From Marinimicrobium locisalis (GTDB lineage Bacteria; Pseudomonadota; Gammaproteobacteria; Pseudomonadales; Cellvibrionaceae), in contig NZ_JBDLLG010000005.1 of assembly GCF_039822625.1 (NCBI RefSeq), positions 129,139 to 193,138 of the forward strand: 64,000 bases of DNA. The letters are read 5' to 3'. How positions within the stretch are numbered: position 1 is the first letter of the stretch; every line of letters begins with the position of its first letter. The translations under genes were made by a program, and so were the position numbers. The notes beneath the pieces are model-generated. The model was not told the DNA's origin. It made no database searches and saw only the letters and a list, made by a program, of their open reading frames with translations. Shown in pieces: positions 59,870-64,000 of this stretch.

Positions 59870-61858
59870 ATGCAACGCTCAATGAAAAACGCGACACCTT
59901 TTAGCGCTATGCTTAGCCCGCTGGCTCTAGCGGTGGCGCTTGCGCCCACCGGCGCTTTTGCACAAACCGGAGAAACCGAGACCAACGGCACGGAAAACCC
60001 TTACTCCATCGCCGAAGAGCTGGTCGTGATTGGCCAGCCGGTCGACAGCCTGCTCGGCTCCGAGGAGCTGGACCGCCGCCAAGCCAATGATTTGGACGAC
60101 ATCTTCTCTGGTGTGACCTCCGTTCTAGTGGGCGGTTCAGTAGGGGCGGCGCAAAAAATTTACGTTCGTAACCTGGGCGAAGACACGCTCAACATCAGCG
60201 TGGACGGCGCGACCCAATCCGGCGTGACTTACCACCACACCGGGCGCATTACCATTGAACCGGAGCTGCTCAAACAGGTTCACGTGCAAGTCGGCGCCGG
60301 CGATGCCACCAGCGGCCCCGGGGCCCTGGGCGGCGCCATTAAGTTTGAAACCAAGGATCCCGCGGATTTGCTCGGCGGCGACAACCTGGGCGCCATTTTG
60401 AAAACCGGCTACTTCTCCAACAGCGAGGGCACCAAGCACAGCGCCACGGTTTTTGGGCGCTTGAATAATACCTTCAGCGCCCTGGGCAGCTACGTCACCT
60501 CCGACCAGGACAACATGGAAGATGCGAACGACAACGAGCTGACGGGCACCAACTCCGAGCAGGAACTGGGTTTTGTGAAACTGGTGGGCGACTTTGACGG
60601 CGGCCACTCAGTTAGCCTGAGCCATGAAAAACTGGCCGAAGAAGGCAACAAGCTAATGCGGCCGGAATGGGGCGAAGGCCCGAACAACCCATTGCGGCAC
60701 TTGGAATTCGACCGGGCCACCAGCACGGTGACATACGAATGGGACAAGCCGGACAGTGACTTGGTTTTCATCGACACCAACGTCTACCTGACCGACTTTG
60801 AGATTTACCGCCCCTGGGATAATTACATGAGCTCGGTGGAAACCACCGGTTTTACATTGAGCAACACCAGTGATGCGGCCAACCACAGCATCGAATACGG
60901 CACCGACTACCGGGAGGACGAAGTGCTGGCCGGCGAAGCGGGCACCCCTAATCCCTTTGTAGAGACCAGTGAAGTACTGGGGCTTTTTGTTCAAGATAAC
61001 TTCCAAGCCACAGACGCCCTGTTGCTGACATTCGGCACCCGTTACGATGAATTCGAAGCGGTGGATAAGGAAGGCAACGAGTTCACCGAAGAGGGTTTCA
61101 GCCCGAACGTTGGTTTCTCCTACGACTTCACCCGCCGCCTGACCGTCAGCGGTGGCTACGCCGAAGCGCTGCGCGGCGTGGAAACCAACGATGGTTTCAA
61201 GTTGTTCGGCACTACCAACGACCCGGACCTGAAAGCCGAACGGGCCAAGAACTTTGAGCTAGGTTTGGATTATGAAATCGGCCGCTTCCTGTTCAATGCC
61301 GGTGTGCACGAAACCACCATTGACGATGCGATCGGCAATGCGCTCCCCTGGTCTCGTCACTATGAAAACCTGGGCGACCTGGAGTCCGAAGGTTACACCA
61401 TGGGCTTTACCTACAGCGGCGAGCAGCTGTTCTCCAAGTGGAGCTTCCTGGACACCACTGCGGAGATCGACGGCGAGCCGGTCACCCGCTACGCCTACGG
61501 TTACCTGGGCACCTCTACGGGCGACACTCTGAACATCGACACCTCGTACCAACTGACCTCAACCGTCGATCTTGGCTGGATCGCCACTATCGTTCAGGAC
61601 CTGGACAATATTTATGTTGAGTCCGCCGGAGCGACAATCGACAAGCCCGGCTACGATGTTCACGACATTTACGCCCACTGGGAACCGGATGCAATGGATG
61701 GCCTGAGCCTGACGCTGACCGTCAAAAATGTGCTCAATGAAGACTACCTCGATCACGGCAGCGTCGAGGACTTCACCCACCTTAGTGGTTATGACGGCGT
61801 CGTCGGCTACCCGGCACCGGGTCGGGACGTCCGTCTGAGCCTGGCGCTGCGGTTCTAA
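59870..61858 (+). CDS. TonB-dependent outer-membrane receptor (iron/siderophore or heme)
   Basis: 662 residues, with AAGGACG before the ATG. Signal peptide to about residue 32 (GAFAQ), TonB box EELVVIG (about 48-54), plug domain (about 55-165; IYVRNLGEDTLNISVDGA, GPGALGGAIKFETKDP) and a 22-strand barrel ending RLSLALRF. It imports a chelated metal with energy from TonB. The Fur-like site, the small DUF3649 membrane protein and the PepSY protein that follow mark this as an iron-uptake operon, most likely for a siderophore. The barrel does not let me name the ligand; heme receptors of this length also exist, but I see no FRAP/NPNL motif. Confidence 0.9.
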   Translation: MQRSMKNATPFSAMLSPLALAVALAPTGAFAQTGETETNGTENPYSIAEELVVIGQPVDSLLGSEELDRRQANDLDDIFSGVTSVLVGGSVGAAQKIYVRNLGEDTLNISVDGATQSGVTYHHTGRITIEPELLKQVHVQVGAGDATSGPGALGGAIKFETKDPADLLGGDNLGAILKTGYFSNSEGTKHSATVFGRLNNTFSALGSYVTSDQDNMEDANDNELTGTNSEQELGFVKLVGDFDGGHSVSLSHEKLAEEGNKLMRPEWGEGPNNPLRHLEFDRATSTVTYEWDKPDSDLVFIDTNVYLTDFEIYRPWDNYMSSVETTGFTLSNTSDAANHSIEYGTDYREDEVLAGEAGTPNPFVETSEVLGLFVQDNFQATDALLLTFGTRYDEFEAVDKEGNEFTEEGFSPNVGFSYDFTRRLTVSGGYAEALRGVETNDGFKLFGTTNDPDLKAERAKNFELGLDYEIGRFLFNAGVHETTIDDAIGNALPWSRHYENLGDLESEGYTMGFTYSGEQLFSKWSFLDTTAEIDGEPVTRYAYGYLGTSTGDTLNIDTSYQLTSTVDLGWIATIVQDLDNIYVESAGATIDKPGYDVHDIYAHWEPDAMDGLSLTLTVKNVLNEDYLDHGSVEDFTHLSGYDGVVGYPAPGRDVRLSLALRF

Positions 61859-61943
61859 TCAGCCAAGCGCTACAATAATACCCACCATCAGCGCGGCGGT
61901 TTTGCCTCCGCGCTTTTGTTGTGTTTATCGAGGGGAACTGAAT

Positions 61944-62252
61944 ATGCCCAAGTCACTACCCCGCACCCCGCTATTGTTGGATATCGCCTCCCGCTGTGTG
62001 GCTGCTTTGCTCGGGGGCTATGTGTTGAGCATCACTCTGCCGCCGCTGCTGGGGCTGTCACTTCCCGTTAGTCGGGCGCAGGCCACACTGACGGCACTAC
62101 TGCTCAGCTTTATTGTGTACACCGCCGCCTTCCTTTGGGCCTTCGCCGTGCGCAACCACTGGCGGGCCTGGGGAGGACTGCTGGTTCCATCGTTAGCCTG
62201 TGGGACCTTTAGCCTTTTAATACTCTCCGTGCAAACGGGAACCCCGGCATGA
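61944..62252 (+). CDS. DUF3649 small membrane protein of the iron-uptake operon
   Basis: 102 residues from the ATG at 61944 (GAGGGGAA upstream). Three hydrophobic segments (CVAALLGGYVLSITLPPLL, TALLLSFIVYTAAFLWAF, LACGTFSLLILSV). Such proteins regularly sit between a siderophore receptor and a PepSY membrane protein. The function is unknown, probably supporting reduction or release of iron in the periplasm or at the inner membrane. Its TGA overlaps the next start as ATGA, so the two are coupled. Confidence 0.75.
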   Translation: MPKSLPRTPLLLDIASRCVAALLGGYVLSITLPPLLGLSLPVSRAQATLTALLLSFIVYTAAFLWAFAVRNHWRAWGGLLVPSLACGTFSLLILSVQTGTPA

Positions 62253-63883
62253 AGTCAGGCTTTCGCGCCTCCATGGCGTGGCTGCACCGCTGGGTGGGTA
62301 TTCTGTTCAGCGCGGTGATGTATTTTATTTTTGTGACCGGCACCATGGGTTATTTTCACTACGAAATCGACCGATGGATGGAGCCGGAGCGACCTCTGGC
62401 CATGCAACCACAAGCCGGCTCTTCACCCGATTCCAGCGAACCGGTTTATCGCGTTCCCTCCGATGCCGGCGCCGTGGAGATGACGCGGGCCGAGCTGGTT
62501 CAACAGGGCATGAACCGACTCAACGCTCTCGGCATAGAAGAGGCCACCTGGTGGGGCGTTATTCTGCCCACCGAGCGCAACGCTAACCTCTGGATTGAGT
62601 GGCAACCGCCTCGTGGCCCCGAAGGGCAACGAGCGCAGCGCCAGTCAGAGTACTTTTCCTTGGACGGCGACACCGGCGAATGGCTACAGCCGCGAGAGAC
62701 CGGCGGAGGCAAAGCCCTCTATCGCCTGCACTGGCGGTTGCACTACCTGCCCGAAACCGCCGCCTACTGGCTGGTGGGGCTGTGTACGCTGCTGATGCTG
62801 GTGGGCCTGGTGTCGGGCGTCATTATTCACCGCAAAATATTCCGCGACTTTTTTACCCTGCGCCTCTTTCGAAACTCCCGCTCCTGGCTGGATTTTCACA
62901 ACATCACCAGCGTTATGGCCCTACCCTTTCAAGTGATGATTGTGTACAGCGGCCTGGTGTTTTTCGCCGTGACTTTTATGCAACCGATTGTGACGGCTCA
63001 GTACGGGGAAGCGGGTGAACGAACCTTTCGACACGAAGCGTTCCCCGAGGCCGAACCGGCGCCACGAACTGGCGAAACCATGCCCATGGCGCCGGTAGCG
63101 CCACTTCTTGAAGCCGCCCAAAAGGAGACCGGAGCGGCGATCAACCAGCTCTATATTCTCCACCCCGGTGACCGAAATGCCCGGCTGTCGTTTTACTTAC
63201 ATGAAACCTCGCCCGGCCATTACCAGGGCAAGCCTCATAAACTACTGTACCGGGCAAGCACCGGTGAACGGCTCGAGGGCGGGGACCAACGCTACGAAGG
63301 TGCCGCCTCCGTGGAGAAAACGCTGCTCGCCCTACACGAAGGGCTGTTCGCCGACTGGGGCCTTCGTTGGCTCTATGTATTCAGTGGCCTGCTCGGCACC
63401 TTGATGATTGCCACGGGCAGTGTATATTGGCTCAAAAAGAGGCAAACCAAGAACCGCTTCGCCTACGCCAGTGTAGAGCGATTCTACGCCGCGGTGTTCG
63501 TGGGTTTGCCGATTGGAATTGCGGCTTACTTCTGGGCCAACCGCTTGTTGCCCGCCGAGTGGAGCGGGCGAGCCGCCTGGGAGATGCACAGCCTGTTTAT
63601 TGTTTGGGGGCTGACGTTTGTATTGGCGTGGCTACGGCCTTTGGAAGGGCTGTGGCGAGACTTTTTTGTTTTAAATGGGTTGGCGTGGGCACTGCTTCCT
63701 TTGGTGAACACCTTGACCACAGACCGGGATTTGGGAGCCAGCCTCGCACATGGGGATTGGGTGCTGGCGGGGTTTGATTTGACCGCGCTGGCTGTGGCCG
63801 CCGTGTTTGGGAGGCTGGCCTTCAAAACCTCCCTTTACTCGTACAGCTGGTCTTCCGGCAGACGGATGGCAATATCGTCATAG
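62249..63883 (+). CDS. PepSY-associated membrane protein, iron-uptake type (FoxB/PiuB-like)
   Basis: 544 residues with an N-terminal helix (SMAWLHRWVGILFSAVMYF), a large periplasmic part, and further helices at about 170-195, 215-245, 360-385 and 420-530. WLHRWVG and LDFHNITSVMALPFQVMIVYSG are the family's His-bearing transmembrane motifs, which in relatives bind heme and suggest electron transfer to ferric siderophores. PepSY-like beta segments flank them. Third gene of the Fur-box operon. The end of the gene overlaps a possible minus-strand ORF by 49 bases. Confidence 0.88.
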   Translation: MKSGFRASMAWLHRWVGILFSAVMYFIFVTGTMGYFHYEIDRWMEPERPLAMQPQAGSSPDSSEPVYRVPSDAGAVEMTRAELVQQGMNRLNALGIEEATWWGVILPTERNANLWIEWQPPRGPEGQRAQRQSEYFSLDGDTGEWLQPRETGGGKALYRLHWRLHYLPETAAYWLVGLCTLLMLVGLVSGVIIHRKIFRDFFTLRLFRNSRSWLDFHNITSVMALPFQVMIVYSGLVFFAVTFMQPIVTAQYGEAGERTFRHEAFPEAEPAPRTGETMPMAPVAPLLEAAQKETGAAINQLYILHPGDRNARLSFYLHETSPGHYQGKPHKLLYRASTGERLEGGDQRYEGAASVEKTLLALHEGLFADWGLRWLYVFSGLLGTLMIATGSVYWLKKRQTKNRFAYASVERFYAAVFVGLPIGIAAYFWANRLLPAEWSGRAAWEMHSLFIVWGLTFVLAWLRPLEGLWRDFFVLNGLAWALLPLVNTLTTDRDLGASLAHGDWVLAGFDLTALAVAAVFGRLAFKTSLYSYSWSSGRRMAISS

Positions 63884-63987
63884 GTATAGTTTCGCACCGC
63901 CGTAAACACGGCGGGGTCGACGTCCTCCAACTCCTCAACTTGAATCAAGTAATCCGCCCCCGACATCAGAAGATCAAAATCACTCAT
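63835..63987 (-). CDS. Short minus-strand ORF at the right edge, possibly partial
   Basis: 50 codons beginning MSDFDLLMSGADYLIQ and ending LPEDQLYE. There is no ribosome site upstream, and the frame is open to position 64000, so the real start may lie outside the window. It is acidic, without a membrane segment, and not recognised. The 3' end overlaps the PepSY gene by 49 bases, tail to tail. Confidence 0.4.
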   Translation of the reverse strand: MSDFDLLMSGADYLIQVEELEDVDPAVFTAVRNYTYDDIAIRLPEDQLYE

Positions 63988-64000
63988 TTTAAGAGAGGAT

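Overview
The window looks like chromosomal DNA of a marine or halotolerant, cellulose-degrading gammaproteobacterium of the Cellvibrionaceae type (Saccharophagus, Teredinibacter, Marinimicrobium or Gilvimarinus-like). This is inferred from the gene content: a secreted protein with CBM2 and CBM10 modules joined by poly-serine linkers, GH9, GH28 and GH94 enzymes, an NhaD Na+/H+ antiporter, a BCCT choline-type transporter, TonB-dependent iron uptake, and moderately high GC with dense, overlapping genes. I saw no rRNA, tRNA, CRISPR array, insertion sequence or prophage.

Layout. 1-6.6 kb: a DUF4377 lipoprotein cut by the left edge, then a minus-strand operon (phosphate/polyphosphate-type porin, VTC polyphosphate polymerase, DUF4956 membrane protein) divergent from a large secreted CotH-kinase protein with cellulose-binding modules. 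A Pho-box-like site lies between them. 6.6-11 kb: a GPH symporter and a GH94 phosphorylase (probably cellobionic acid phosphorylase) with a LacI-type operator-like site. 11-20 kb: a Fur-box TonB gene, ettA, a solute-binding/Cache sensor, nhaD, fructokinase (mak), two PilZ proteins and a DoxX-like protein. 20-32.4 kb: a BCCT transporter, a porin, radA, a MATE pump, a GH28 enzyme, tatD and a CHASE-PAS-GGDEF-EAL protein. 32.4-40.5 kb: tamB-tamA and a GH9 lipoprotein.

40.6-48.4 kb holds the most unusual locus: seven tightly overlapping minus-strand genes. In transcription order they are a MoxR-type AAA+ ATPase, an unknown protein, a protein with an N-terminal HEXXH motif and a C-terminal von Willebrand A domain, another unknown, a PaaK-like adenylate-forming enzyme, the nicotinamide riboside transporter PnuC, and a NadR-like NMN adenylyltransferase/NR kinase. 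I know no described system with this composition.

48.4-51.9 kb is a lower-GC polymorphic-toxin locus: a chimeric toxin gene, two related probable immunity genes, and a lipoprotein gene that appears frameshifted by a 7-bp tandem duplication. 51.9-59.6 kb is the pbpC / bacterial alpha-2-macroglobulin pair. 59.6-63.9 kb is a Fur-box operon of a TonB-dependent receptor, a DUF3649 protein and a PepSY membrane protein. A short minus-strand ORF ends the window.

How the parts fit. GH9, GH28, GH94 plus symporter and the CBM-bearing CotH protein suggest growth on plant cell walls. The porin/VTC/DUF4956/CotH set suggests that phosphate or polyphosphate handling is tied to cellulose contact. TonB and the 59.6-63.9 kb operon would form an iron-responsive uptake route. 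The seven-gene operon links an AAA+/vWA machine to NAD precursor salvage for an unknown purpose.
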